A DNA stretch of 64,000 nucleotides from the NCBI GenBank assembly GCA_041690535.1, contig JAWLHA010000003.1:62001-126000 (forward strand), given 5' to 3'. The DNA is from JAWLHA01 sp041690535. GTDB lineage: Bacteria > Pseudomonadota > Gammaproteobacteria > Thiohalomonadales > Thiohalomonadaceae. The translations under genes and the position numbers were made by a program. Positions 26,001 through 33,990 of the stretch are shown in pieces. The notes beneath the pieces are model-generated. The model saw only the letters and a program-made list of their open reading frames with translations. It had not been told where the DNA came from and ran no database searches. Position 1 is the first letter of the stretch. Every line of letters begins with the position of its first letter.

Positions 26001-29000
26001 TGACAGCGTCAGCCACCTCGAGGATGCCTCCCTGCATCCCGAAATCGGCTTGGCACGGGGTGAGGAGATCCAGGACTCCGGCGAAGAGTTCAGTACCAAA
26101 GCGGAGGAGTTCATCGCGCCATCCGTCTCGGACGAGGAGGAGGGCCTTCCGTCGGCTGAGGGGGATGAAACCCCCGCCATGGTGCGCGATGCCGCTCCCG
26201 AAGAGCGGGCTGGGCACGAGCTGGATCAGTTTGAGCCCGGGGCTGAGGGGGACCCGCTTCCAAGGGAGGGCGGGCACGTTGAACACCTCTGGGACGAGGG
26301 ATTCGTCTTTGGGGAAATGGCGCAGGATGAGGCGGGCGTCACACCCTCTGCCGGCGCGTTGCAGGCGTTTTTCGAAGAGGAGGGTGCCGAGGAGGAGTTC
26401 GTTGCTCCAGAGCCGCCGACCCAGGCGCATCTGCCTGAGGCGGAGGAGTTGGCTTTCTCCGTCCCAGGGGAAGCCGCTATCGGCGGTTTGGCCGAACCCG
26501 CGGCACCCGAGACGCAGCCGCTGGAGGTGCCGGAGAGCCTGGATGGGCACGCCTTCGGGGCCGTCGAGTTGTTCGACAGCCCCGAGATGGAGGCCGCCCC
26601 TGAACTCGGCGAGGTGCCCCCCGATATCTTCGACGAACTGGCATTCCTCGACGATTACGAGGTCGGCCCCCCCGCCGCCGACCAAGGGGCGGCGGCCCGG
26701 CAACGGCCACCCCCCTCCGAGACGGAGACAGCGGCGGCGGTGGCCCCCCAGGCGGCCGAACCTGTGCCGGCCGCGCCCCGCGACCAGCTGGAGGAGGTGG
26801 ATCCGGAGCTCCTCGAGATCTTCCTGGAAGAGGGCGCCGAGATCCTCGACGCCAGTGAGGAGACGCTCAACAATTGGGTCAGCCGTCCGGATGATCGGGT
26901 CTTGGTGGAGTTGCTGCAGCGGCAGTTGCACACCCTGAAGGGAAGTTCGCGCATGGCGGGGGTCCGCCCCATCGGCGAGCTTAGCCACTCCCTTGAGTCG
27001 ACCTTCGAGGCGGTGGTGGAGGGGCGGTTGACGCGCTCCAGGGAAATGTTTGATCTGCTTCAGCTCGCCCACGACCGTTTGGTGCGCATGCTGGAGGAGG
27101 TTCGTGAGCACCGCCCCGTCAGCTCCGGCGATGACCTCATCGGCCGCATCGAATCTCTTGGCCGGGGGGGGAACGGTTCCCCAACGGTCCCCCTGATCGA
27201 AGAGGTCCCTGAGACGAGCCTGGAGCAGGTGGAACTCGCCTCGGCCGACCAGACGGCGCAGTCGCTGGAAGATGCGGCGGCCCGGCTGCAGGATGCCTTG
27301 CAGGTGTGGTTCCGCGATACCGGCAGCCTCGAGTGGCTCGAGAAGAGCAAGGCTGAGCTCGGACGTACTGCGGAAGCCTTCCGGGCTGCGGGGCGGGAGG
27401 AGGCGAGCGACCTCTGTGCCCGCGTCGAGCGGCTGCTCGAGGCCGTCATGGATGGACACGTCCCCTTCTCTCGCGAATTGGCTTCCCTGGTGGAGCTCTG
27501 CGCGGAAAGAGTGATCCTAACGGCCCGCCACGGCAGTGTGCGCATGGACGACCTGGCCGAAGGTGTCGAGCGACTGTTGAAGGTCAGGGAGAGCGCGCCG
27601 GTCGCGGCCGAGCCGGCCCCCGTTCCTGCCGCAGGGGCGGAGAGCGCGGAGGTTCCGGTTGAGAAGCCGGACGGACGGGATGAGAATCGCCGTCGCGGGG
27701 CGCGCGTTCAGCATGAGATGGTGCGCGTGCGCTCCGACCTCATGGACAACCTCGTGAACTTCGCCGGTGAGGTCTCTATCTACCGCTCGCGCATCGAGCA
27801 GCAGATTGGCACGTTCCACTTCAACCTCGGGGAACTGCACGAAACAGTAGAACGGTTGCGGGAGCAGCTGCGGCAGTTTGACATCGAAACCGAGGCCCAA
27901 ATCGAGTCGCGTTACGAAGAGGCGGTCAAGCAGAGCTACGACGAGTTCGACCCGCTGGAGTTCGATCGTTTCACCCACATGCAGCAGCTGTCGCGCTCCA
28001 TGCTGGAAAGTCTGAGCGACCTCATGAGCCTCGAGGATATCCTCGGGGGGTTGACCCGCGAGGCGGAGACCCTGCTTCTGCAGCAGGCGCGCGTGAACAC
28101 CGAACTCCAGGAAACCCTTGTGCACACGCGTATGGTGCCGCTGGTGGAGAACGCCCCTCGGCTCCGCCGCGTGGTTCGTCAGGCGTGCGCCGACCTGGAG
28201 AAGCAGGCCAACCTCTATTTCCGTGGTGCCGAGGTGGAGATGGATCGGCACGTGGTGGAGCGGATGCTGGCGCCGTTGGAGCACATGCTGCGCAACTCCA
28301 TCGCCCACGGGATCGAGTCCGTCGCACACCGCACCGCCAACGGCAAGGAGGCGAGCGGCACGATCGTCATCGCCCAGGCCCGCGAGGGTTCGGAAGTGGT
28401 CATCCGCGTCATTGACGACGGGCAAGGGATCAATCTGGATGCGGTTCGCAAGAAAGCACAGGAACGAGGACTGCTCGATCCGAAGACGGAACTCACCGAT
28501 CACGAACTGATGCAGTTCATCCTGGAGTCGGGTTTCTCCACCGCCCAGGAGTTGAGTCAGGTGGCCGGCCGCGGTGTCGGCATGGATGTCGTAAACAGTG
28601 AGATCAAACAACTCGGCGGTGCCCTCGAGATCGACTCCCGTCCGGGGGAGGGGACCACCTTTACCATCCGTCTCCCCCTGACCCTTTCGGTCAGCCGTGC
28701 ATTGTTGGTCAATGTGGACACGGAGATCTTTGCCGTGCCGCTGATGAGTATTTCCGGCATCGAACGGGTTCCCAGGTCCACACTGGACAGCTTGCTGCAG
28801 GAGGAATCTCCCAGGTACGAGTGGCTGGGGCAGCAGTACGAGTTGCTCCACCTGAGCAGGGTCCTGGGGGGGCAGCCCGCGCCGGCGGGTGAAGGCAACA
28901 AGCAGCCGATTCTGCTCGCTCAAAGTGGCGACCATCGGGTGGCGTTGGTGGTCGACAGCCTCATCGGAAGCCGCGAAATCGTGGTGAAGTCCCTGGGGCC

Positions 29001-29529
29001 CCAGTTGAGCACACTTCAGGATTTGGCCGGGGCGACCATCCTCGCCGATGGCCGGGTTGCATTGATTCTCGACCTCCCTGCCCTGATCAGGCGTGGGCTC
29101 GCCCGCAGGGCTGCCCTCCACGCCGGCGTGCCCACGGAGGTGGAGGAGAAGGCGGCGGAGCCGCTGGTGATGGTGGTGGACGATTCCATCACCGTGCGCA
29201 AGGTGACCGAGCGGCTGCTCAAGCGCAACGGCCTGCGTTGTATCACTGCAAAGGATGGCGTGGACGCCCTGGCGGTCCTGGAGGAGAGCATTCCCGATGT
29301 CATGCTTCTGGATATCGAGATGCCGCGCATGGATGGCTACGAGTTGGCCACGCACATTCGCAACTCCGAGCAGCTGAAGGGCTTGCCAATCATCATGATC
29401 ACCTCCCGCAGTGGTGAGAAGCACCGCAATCGGGCGTTGGAGATTGGGGTGAACGTCTACATGAGCAAACCCTACACGGAAGCGGATCTGTTGGATAACA
29501 TCGCAGCCCTGGTCGGGACCAAGGCGTAG
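23047..29529 (+). CDS. chpA: Hybrid chemotaxis histidine kinase ChpA (PilL)
   Basis: 2160 residues. The N-terminal region carries two divergent Hpt-like modules around His51 (TYLHQVRGTLQMVE) and His484 (ALHEVIGSLTLLS). Three canonical Hpt domains follow with HTLKGS-type motifs at His755 (SFHTLKGSGRL), His907 (ALHTLQGSSRM) and His1295 (QLHTLKGSSRM), separated by acidic, Pro/Glu-rich linkers. The CheA-type core starts near 1558 (MVRVRSDLMDNLVNFAGE), with N-box LEHMLRNSIAHGIE, G-boxes VIDDGQGINL and GRGVGMDVV, a CheW-like domain (about 1885-2030) and a C-terminal receiver with Asp2089. It phosphorylates PilG/PilH. P. aeruginosa ChpA is longer and has more phosphotransfer modules. Confidence 0.96.
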   Translation: MHMAENFDVSTLAWVKGEIDETLRQAHMALESFLETPDDTAQLRFCVTYLHQVRGTLQMVELGGAAQVAGEMESLTQALQQGQVEAVEAVLEVLMRAILQLPDYLEYLQSGHPDNPVVLLPIINELRVARGEKPLSSGTFFAPDAGTMPPPSTSRASPAELTAFAKGLRRYYQAGLLQLLKGANTAESLKTLAAVAEKVYRASSDGVLRQWSWVFGAFLEGLREGAVELDGNAKQLLSKGEHVLKIVGESGEAPLKAPQMESFVKAVLFRVAQSRGGGERQAAVRQAFRLDGLVPDTAALQQARVSLGGFNAALKRTVAADIVEELSRVKDALDLFVRSEERPIATLEPLAESLGRVTSTLGLLRQEALRTELETQSAVLQRLLDGTLVADDELLMGIAGAVLAVESALRDWGATIPVEKADAPDEQLPGHEISPQAEAEHRRVVRQVMKEAKEQLVRLRESINTFLSEPQDRQVLEPLPQALHEVIGSLTLLSYKRAALVLRACKLFIEQRLQGAQVLPAGEELDAFADAVMSIEYYMEAFVESRVHPTSVLEVAERAIAAMGYSPEYLANPAPEDSAPGEPLAAENGDTAPAEEDAHEPGARGETAAELSTKEAGLGQGEPEGPMLEESRTEAAPIAETAEESPAELLFVQESAPQLSGADSNEGTLLSAPDFSASEDLAPDFATKPQPQPPASPVPVSPKRTQAPVEVDEEILEIFMEEAEEELGKIAELFPRWRSNNGDTEALRDLRRSFHTLKGSGRLVGATEVGEFAWAFENLLNRIIDATVAPCAAIYDVIEQGQEALPQLLQHFQGGPAPTADVEMLMEAAHEMSKPGGWKAPPPAPASASTPPQEAGGPAEVPELDPVLLEIYSTEVTGHVDQVIEFVRHAKARGGARVSEPLIRALHTLQGSSRMAGVDNIAELAAVLEKYAKTLQGANHSVAMDGLEVLEQAAGFVTAMVAFLNDPVGPLPQGDEIRQRAHRLYDSVSHLEDASLHPEIGLARGEEIQDSGEEFSTKAEEFIAPSVSDEEEGLPSAEGDETPAMVRDAAPEERAGHELDQFEPGAEGDPLPREGGHVEHLWDEGFVFGEMAQDEAGVTPSAGALQAFFEEEGAEEEFVAPEPPTQAHLPEAEELAFSVPGEAAIGGLAEPAAPETQPLEVPESLDGHAFGAVELFDSPEMEAAPELGEVPPDIFDELAFLDDYEVGPPAADQGAAARQRPPPSETETAAAVAPQAAEPVPAAPRDQLEEVDPELLEIFLEEGAEILDASEETLNNWVSRPDDRVLVELLQRQLHTLKGSSRMAGVRPIGELSHSLESTFEAVVEGRLTRSREMFDLLQLAHDRLVRMLEEVREHRPVSSGDDLIGRIESLGRGGNGSPTVPLIEEVPETSLEQVELASADQTAQSLEDAAARLQDALQVWFRDTGSLEWLEKSKAELGRTAEAFRAAGREEASDLCARVERLLEAVMDGHVPFSRELASLVELCAERVILTARHGSVRMDDLAEGVERLLKVRESAPVAAEPAPVPAAGAESAEVPVEKPDGRDENRRRGARVQHEMVRVRSDLMDNLVNFAGEVSIYRSRIEQQIGTFHFNLGELHETVERLREQLRQFDIETEAQIESRYEEAVKQSYDEFDPLEFDRFTHMQQLSRSMLESLSDLMSLEDILGGLTREAETLLLQQARVNTELQETLVHTRMVPLVENAPRLRRVVRQACADLEKQANLYFRGAEVEMDRHVVERMLAPLEHMLRNSIAHGIESVAHRTANGKEASGTIVIAQAREGSEVVIRVIDDGQGINLDAVRKKAQERGLLDPKTELTDHELMQFILESGFSTAQELSQVAGRGVGMDVVNSEIKQLGGALEIDSRPGEGTTFTIRLPLTLSVSRALLVNVDTEIFAVPLMSISGIERVPRSTLDSLLQEESPRYEWLGQQYELLHLSRVLGGQPAPAGEGNKQPILLAQSGDHRVALVVDSLIGSREIVVKSLGPQLSTLQDLAGATILADGRVALILDLPALIRRGLARRAALHAGVPTEVEEKAAEPLVMVVDDSITVRKVTERLLKRNGLRCITAKDGVDALAVLEESIPDVMLLDIEMPRMDGYELATHIRNSEQLKGLPIIMITSRSGEKHRNRALEIGVNVYMSKPYTEADLLDNIAALVGTKA

Positions 29530-29542
29530 AGGGGAGGAGAGG

Positions 29543-30040
29543 ATGACAGCCGTTGCGAAGGGAACCGAGGCGGGCAACGTCGCGACAAGCGAGGCCAAGG
29601 TCCGTTGTCTGCTCGTGCCCCTCAACAAGATCACGCTGATCGTGCCGAATGCGGCGGTGGCGGAGGTCACCGGCTACGAAGAGCCGCTGCCGACCCCGCA
29701 TGCGCCCCGTTGGCTGCTGGGCATGATGTTGTGGCGGGGCCGGACCATTCCGCTGATCTCCTTCGAGCGCATGGTGGGACACGAGGCCCACGACAGCCAT
29801 TCACGGGTAGTGGTGCTGAACACCCTCAGCGGCCGCCCGGAGCTCCCGTTCGTGGGCGTCAGTACCCTGGGCATTCCCCGCTTGGCGCAAATCACCGGCG
29901 ACATGGTGAGTGAAGCGGCTCGGGACCAGTCGACGGCCGTGGTGGCATGCCGGGTAGAGGTGGATGGCGAGACTGCGGTCATCCCGGATGTGGATATTAT
30001 CGAAAAAATGCTGCTCCATTTGGGCCTGCGGGTCGGCTGA
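29543..30040 (+). CDS. chpC: CheW-like adaptor ChpC
   Basis: 165 residues with a CheW fold: VRCLLVPLNKITLIVPNAAVAEVTGYEEPLPTPHAPRWLLGMMLWRGRTIPLISFERMVG and, later, PFVGVSTLGIPRLAQITGDMV. It is the second CheW-like coupling protein of the Chp array and may link additional receptors to ChpA. It starts 13 bp after chpA. In P. aeruginosa chpB lies between chpA and chpC; here it is absent. Confidence 0.88.
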   Translation: MTAVAKGTEAGNVATSEAKVRCLLVPLNKITLIVPNAAVAEVTGYEEPLPTPHAPRWLLGMMLWRGRTIPLISFERMVGHEAHDSHSRVVVLNTLSGRPELPFVGVSTLGIPRLAQITGDMVSEAARDQSTAVVACRVEVDGETAVIPDVDIIEKMLLHLGLRVG

Positions 30041-30069
30041 AGTGACTTTGGCCGGATGAGATAAGAACG

Positions 30070-30771
30070 ATGGAGGTTTTCAAAAGAGCAATGGCAAGTT
30101 TCCCGCGTATACTCATAGGCTTCGTGCTCGGCACGGGGTTGCTGGCGGGCGCAACAGCCCAAGAGCCCGAAGAACTGGAGCAGCGGCGCAAGTTGCTCGC
30201 CCACATCGCCGAAATCGAAAGCGACGCCAAGGGCCGGGAGGAGGCCATTCGGGCCGGCCGGGAGCGCGTGGTGCTCTGCGCCCACTGTCACGGGCAGGAT
30301 GGCAACAGCACACGGCCCGAGATCCCCAATCTCGCGGGACAGAATCCGGCCTACCTCATCGAGCAGATCGACAAGTTCGCGGATGGGGAGCGCAAGAATT
30401 TCGTGATGCAGACCCTGGCCCAGGACTTCTCCTTTGAGGACAAGGTGAATCTTGCGATCTACTTCGGCAGCGGGAGCGCCAAGGCGGAGCAAACCGATCC
30501 TGCTTTGGCTCGCCGGGGGGAGGAGATCTACCTGCGCATGTGTCAGTTCTGCCACGGCCACGACGGTCGGGGCGAGGAGGGGTATGCACGACTGGCCGGT
30601 CAGAAGCCGCTTTACACTCAAGACACCTTGAAGCGGTTCCGGGCCCATGCCAAAAAGCGCATCGATGACTCTGATGTGAAGCGCAGCAACGCGCGCATGG
30701 AGCAGGTGACCCAGAACTTGAGTGATGGCGATATCGAGGCGCTCGCCGCATTCATTGGTGCGCTGAACTAA
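30070..30771 (+). CDS. Periplasmic dihaem cytochrome c (c4-like)
   Basis: 233 residues. Signal peptide (ILIGFVLGTGLLAGATA, probable cut near residue 30), then a coiled segment EELEQRRKLLAHIAEIESDAK unusual for a c4 protein, then two class I haem c domains: CAHCH at 70-74 (LCAHCHGQDGNSTRPEIPNLAGQNPAYLIEQ) and CQFCH at 158-162 (MCQFCHGHDGRGEEGYARLAGQKPLYTQDTL). Distal Met candidates are FVMQT and RMEQV. Such cytochromes carry electrons to terminal oxidases. It begins 29 bp after chpC but is probably functionally separate from the chemosensory genes. Confidence 0.88.
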   Translation: MEVFKRAMASFPRILIGFVLGTGLLAGATAQEPEELEQRRKLLAHIAEIESDAKGREEAIRAGRERVVLCAHCHGQDGNSTRPEIPNLAGQNPAYLIEQIDKFADGERKNFVMQTLAQDFSFEDKVNLAIYFGSGSAKAEQTDPALARRGEEIYLRMCQFCHGHDGRGEEGYARLAGQKPLYTQDTLKRFRAHAKKRIDDSDVKRSNARMEQVTQNLSDGDIEALAAFIGALN

Positions 30772-30851
30772 GCCCACCGGGTTTGGCGCCACTCCGGGGA
30801 GTGTGGGGGGGCGCCATTTGGATTACCCCTACCCGTCAACACGGGATTGCG

Positions 30852-31580
30852 TTAACCCAGATCACCCCAGCGTGACTGGAGCACCGCGAGGGCCGTCAGT
30901 GCGGCGGTCTCGGTGCGCAGCACGCGCGGTCCGAGCCGCAGTGCCAGGTATCCGGCCGCGCACCCCAGCTCTCGCTCCTTTGCGGTGAATCCGCCTTCGG
31001 GGCCAGCCACCAGTGTCAATCCGGATACGGGCTCAAGGCTGTTAACCCCGACCGCACCGCGGTGGTCAAGCATGAGCTTGAGCCCTTTGGTGTCGTGCGC
31101 GAACCAGCGGGCAAGATCCGTGATCGGAGCCACCTCGGGGAGGCGGTTACGTCCACACTGTTCACAGGCGCTACGCGCGATCCCTTGCCAGTGGCTCAAT
31201 CGCTTGTCCTGGCGTTCTCCCTTGAGGTTCACCACGGTGCGGGCGGTCATGACGGGGATGATGCGTTGGACCCCCAGCTCCACGGCCTTTTGGATGGTGT
31301 AGTCCATGCGTTCGCCCTTGGAGATCCCCTGTACCAGGGTGATCCGCAACGGGGACTCGAGCTCGCGCTCGATTCTCGTCCCGAGCTTGACCCACACCTC
31401 ATTGCGGCGGATGTCGCTGATCTCGGCCTCGAACTCCCCCCCCTCCCCATTGAACAGGAGCAAGGGGGCGCCGGCGCGCAGTCGGAGGACCTTGGCGACA
31501 TGCAGGCCGGCAGGGGCATCGAGCTGTACCTCGGCGCCGGGCTGCAGCGGCTGCGGCAGGTGGATGCGAGGGACGCGCAT
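30852..31580 (-). CDS. rsmE: 16S rRNA m3U1498 methyltransferase
   Basis: 242 residues of SPOUT fold. MRVPRIHLPQPLQPGAEVQLDAPAGLHVAKVLRLRAGAPLLLFNGEGGEFEAEI is the PUA-like N-terminus. ITLVQGISKGERMDYTIQKAVELGVQRIIPVMTARTVV, QCGRNRLPEVAPI, LTLVAGPEGGFTAKEREL and LRLGPRVLRTETAALTALAVLQ give the knotted SAM-binding core. It methylates U1498 of 16S rRNA. It ends the minus-strand run metK-ahcY-metF-rsmE, ten bases after metF, and converges on the cytochrome gene. Confidence 0.95.
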   Translation of the reverse strand: MRVPRIHLPQPLQPGAEVQLDAPAGLHVAKVLRLRAGAPLLLFNGEGGEFEAEISDIRRNEVWVKLGTRIERELESPLRITLVQGISKGERMDYTIQKAVELGVQRIIPVMTARTVVNLKGERQDKRLSHWQGIARSACEQCGRNRLPEVAPITDLARWFAHDTKGLKLMLDHRGAVGVNSLEPVSGLTLVAGPEGGFTAKERELGCAAGYLALRLGPRVLRTETAALTALAVLQSRWGDLG

Positions 31581-31590
31581 GGCCGCAAGA

Positions 31591-32451
31591 TTAGGCGCGG
31601 GCCTGGTCCAGACCCAGTGCCTTGGCGATGGCCAGGGTGGGTTTGCTCTGGTTCATGGTGTAGAAGTGCAGTCCGGGCGCGCCGGCGTCCAGCAGTCTTC
31701 TGCAGAGATCGGTGGTCACCTCCAGCCCGTAGCCGCGGATCGAATCGAGATCATCGCCAAACGCCTCCAGGCGCCATTGGAGCCAGCGTGGCAGTTCGGC
31801 ACCGCACGCCGAAGAGAAGCGTGCCAGCTGCACATAGTTGGTGATGGGCATGATGCCGGGCACGATGGGGACGTCCACGCCCAGCCGCTCACAATCTTCC
31901 ACAAAGCGCACATAGGCGTCCACGTTGAAGAAGTACTGGGTGATCGCGGCATTTGCCCCCGCCTCCACCTTGCGCTTGAAATTGAGCAAATCTGCGCGCG
32001 CACTGGGGGCCTGGGGATGGAATTCCGGATAGGCAGCCACCTCCAGGTGGAAGTGATCACCGGTCTCCGCGCGAATGAACGCGACCAACTCATTGGCGTG
32101 CTGGAGTTCGCCCGCCTCGCGCATGCCTGAGGGCATGTCGCCCCGCAGAGCCACCAGGCGCCGCACCCCGATGGCGCGGTACGCATCCAGGATCTCTCGG
32201 ATACTGTCCCGGGTGGACCCGATGCAGGAGAGGTGAGGGGCCGTGTCGAGGCCGGCGGCCATCATCTCCCTGACTGTCTCAAACGTCCCTGCCTGGGTGC
32301 TGCCCCCCGCGCCAAAGGTGACCGAGACATAGTCGGGAGCCACCTCGGCCAGGGTTTGTCGCACCTTGCGCAGCTTGTCCTGTCCCTCCGCGGTCTTCGG
32401 GGGGAAGAACTCGAGGCTGAAACTCTTGCGGAATCTCTTTTGACTGTTCAT
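31591..32451 (-). CDS. metF: 5,10-methylenetetrahydrofolate reductase
   Basis: 286 residues, TIM barrel. FSLEFFPPKTAEGQDKLRKVRQTLAEVAPDYVSVTFGAGGST is the N-terminal catalytic Glu and phosphate segment. HLSCIGSTRDSIREILDAYRAIGVRRLVALRGDMP, FKRKVEAGANAAITQYFFNVDAYVRF, VPIVPGIMPITN and GLHFYTMNQSKPTLAI follow. It makes methyl-THF for methionine synthesis. It follows ahcY after 42 bp; that gap contains a perfect hairpin ending eight bases before the start codon, and no strong ribosome-binding site is visible. Confidence 0.95.
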   Translation of the reverse strand: MNSQKRFRKSFSLEFFPPKTAEGQDKLRKVRQTLAEVAPDYVSVTFGAGGSTQAGTFETVREMMAAGLDTAPHLSCIGSTRDSIREILDAYRAIGVRRLVALRGDMPSGMREAGELQHANELVAFIRAETGDHFHLEVAAYPEFHPQAPSARADLLNFKRKVEAGANAAITQYFFNVDAYVRFVEDCERLGVDVPIVPGIMPITNYVQLARFSSACGAELPRWLQWRLEAFGDDLDSIRGYGLEVTTDLCRRLLDAGAPGLHFYTMNQSKPTLAIAKALGLDQARA

Positions 32452-32458
32452 GCCATGC

Positions 32459-32484
32459 CGTCCGGCTGCTTTCGCAGCCGGACG
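32459..32484 (-). promoter_or_regulatory. Perfect hairpin in the ahcY-metF gap
   Basis: An 11-bp perfect stem CGTCCGGCTGC / GCAGCCGGACG with a four-base loop lies between the ahcY stop and the metF ATG. There is no T-run in either direction, so a simple intrinsic terminator is unlikely. Its end is eight bases from the metF start, where it could mask ribosome access or act as an RNA-processing or stability element. Confidence 0.5.
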
Positions 32485-32493
32485 CTCCTCTCG

Positions 32494-33804
32494 TCAGTAG
32501 CGGTAGTGATCCGGCTTGTACGGCCCATCGGCGGCCACGCCGATGTAGTTGGCCTGCTCGGCGGAGAGTTGAGTGAGGTGAGCGCCGATCTTCTTCAGAT
32601 GGAGCCGCGCAACCTTCTCGTCCAACTGCTTGGGCAGGACGTAGACCTGGTTCTCGTACTTGTCCCGGTGGTTCCAGAGCTCTATTTGGGCGAGCACCTG
32701 GTTGGTGAATGACGCGGACATGACAAAGCTGGGGTGTCCGGTCGCACAGCCGAGGTTCACCAGTCGCCCTTCCGCCAGAAGGATGATCCGCTTGCCGTCG
32801 GGGAAGATCACGTGATCCACCTGCGGCTTGATGTTTTCCCAAGGGTACTGCCGCAGGGAAGCGACATCGATTTCCGAATCGAAATGGCCGATGTTGCAGA
32901 CGATGGCCTGGTCCTTCATGGCAAGCATGTGGTCGTGGGCGATGACGTCCACATTGCCGGTGGCGGTGACGAAAATATCACCTAAGGCGGCCGCCTCGTC
33001 CATAGTGACCACCCGATAGCCTTCCATGGCCGCCTGCAGGGCACAAATGGGGTCGATTTCAGTGACCCACACCGTTGAGCCCATGCCTCGGAACGCCTGG
33101 GCGCAACCCTTGCCCACGTCTCCATAGCCGCAGACCACGGCAATCTTGCCGGCCACCATCACATCCGTTGCGCGCTTGATGCCGTCCAGCAGGGATTCGC
33201 GACAGCCATAGAGATTGTCGAACTTGGATTTGGTGACCGAATCGTTGACGTTGAAGGCGGGGACCTGGAGGCTCCCTGCCTTCATCATCTCATAGAGCCG
33301 GTGAACCCCGGTGGTGGTCTCCTCCGAGAGGCCACGGACATCCCTCAGCAGTTCGGGATACTTGTCATGCATGACGGCGGTGAGGTCGCCCCCATCATCC
33401 AGGATCATGTTCGGGCGCCAGCCATCGGGACCGAAGATGGTTTGCTCGATGCACCACCAGAACTCCTCCTCCGTTTCGCCCTTCCAGGCGAAGACCGGCA
33501 CGCCGGTGGCGGCGATGGCTGAGGCGGCATGGTCCTGGGTGGAGAAGATATTGCAGGAAGACCAGCGCACCTCGGCTCCAAGGTGGGTCAGCGTCTCGAT
33601 GAGTACGGCGGTCTGGATGGTCATGTGCAGGCAGCCGGCGATGCGGGCACCGGACAGAGGCTTCTGACGGCCGTATTCTTCGCGAAGGGCCATCAGACCG
33701 GGCATTTCGGTCTCTGCGATGGCGATCTCCTTCCGGCCCCACTCGGCGAGGGCGATGTCCGCCACCTTGTAGTCCGGCATGAGGTTTTCAACAGGCACAT
33801 TCAT
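32494..33804 (-). CDS. ahcY: S-adenosylhomocysteine hydrolase
   Basis: 436 residues from the ATG at 33804 (MNVPVENLMPDYKVADIALAEWGRKEI). This start is chosen over the ATG at 33810 because GGAG lies eight bases before it but only two before the other. Family motifs: SGARIAGCLHMTIQTAVLIETL, SCNIFSTQDHAAAAI-type region (SSCNIFSTQDHAASAI), NVNDSVTKSKFDN with the catalytic Lys, VVCGYGDVGKGCAQAFRGMGS (NAD site) and CNIGHFDSEID. It hydrolyses SAH to adenosine and homocysteine. Expression is probably controlled by the SAH riboswitch just upstream. Confidence 0.96.
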   Translation of the reverse strand: MNVPVENLMPDYKVADIALAEWGRKEIAIAETEMPGLMALREEYGRQKPLSGARIAGCLHMTIQTAVLIETLTHLGAEVRWSSCNIFSTQDHAASAIAATGVPVFAWKGETEEEFWWCIEQTIFGPDGWRPNMILDDGGDLTAVMHDKYPELLRDVRGLSEETTTGVHRLYEMMKAGSLQVPAFNVNDSVTKSKFDNLYGCRESLLDGIKRATDVMVAGKIAVVCGYGDVGKGCAQAFRGMGSTVWVTEIDPICALQAAMEGYRVVTMDEAAALGDIFVTATGNVDVIAHDHMLAMKDQAIVCNIGHFDSEIDVASLRQYPWENIKPQVDHVIFPDGKRIILLAEGRLVNLGCATGHPSFVMSASFTNQVLAQIELWNHRDKYENQVYVLPKQLDEKVARLHLKKIGAHLTQLSAEQANYIGVAADGPYKPDHYRY

Positions 33805-33823
33805 CTTCATTACTCCGAATTGA

Positions 33824-33896
33824 ATGAGCGCCGTTGTTGCTGAGGACCCTCCTCCCGAGCCTGGCAGGCCAGACCTGTTGCAGCGCTCCTCGAGAG
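33824..33896 (-). promoter_or_regulatory. SAH riboswitch upstream of ahcY
   Basis: Read on the minus strand, three conserved blocks occur in order: CGAGGAGCGCTGCAAC (33892-33877), CCAGGCTCGG (33864-33855) and CAACGGCGCTCA (33836-33825). CGAG pairs with CTCG and GAGCGC/AGCGC with GCGCTC, as in the S-adenosylhomocysteine riboswitch (known for sitting upstream of ahcY in proteobacteria). It ends about 20 bases before the ahcY start. SAH binding would raise ahcY, and perhaps metF, expression; whether it acts on transcription or translation is not shown. Confidence 0.93.
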
Positions 33897-33990
33897 AAGG
33901 GGGTAGCGTTTGACCTTCAACCGCGCACGGCCGTGCACACGCGCGCTTCGCGCCGGACCCGGCTTCCCGGGGCCGGCACTGTGGTCATGG

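Noticed and set aside
25132..29670. 775- and 717-residue minus-strand frames
   Set aside because: Both are mirrors of chpA, whose kinase and Hpt motifs are unambiguous.
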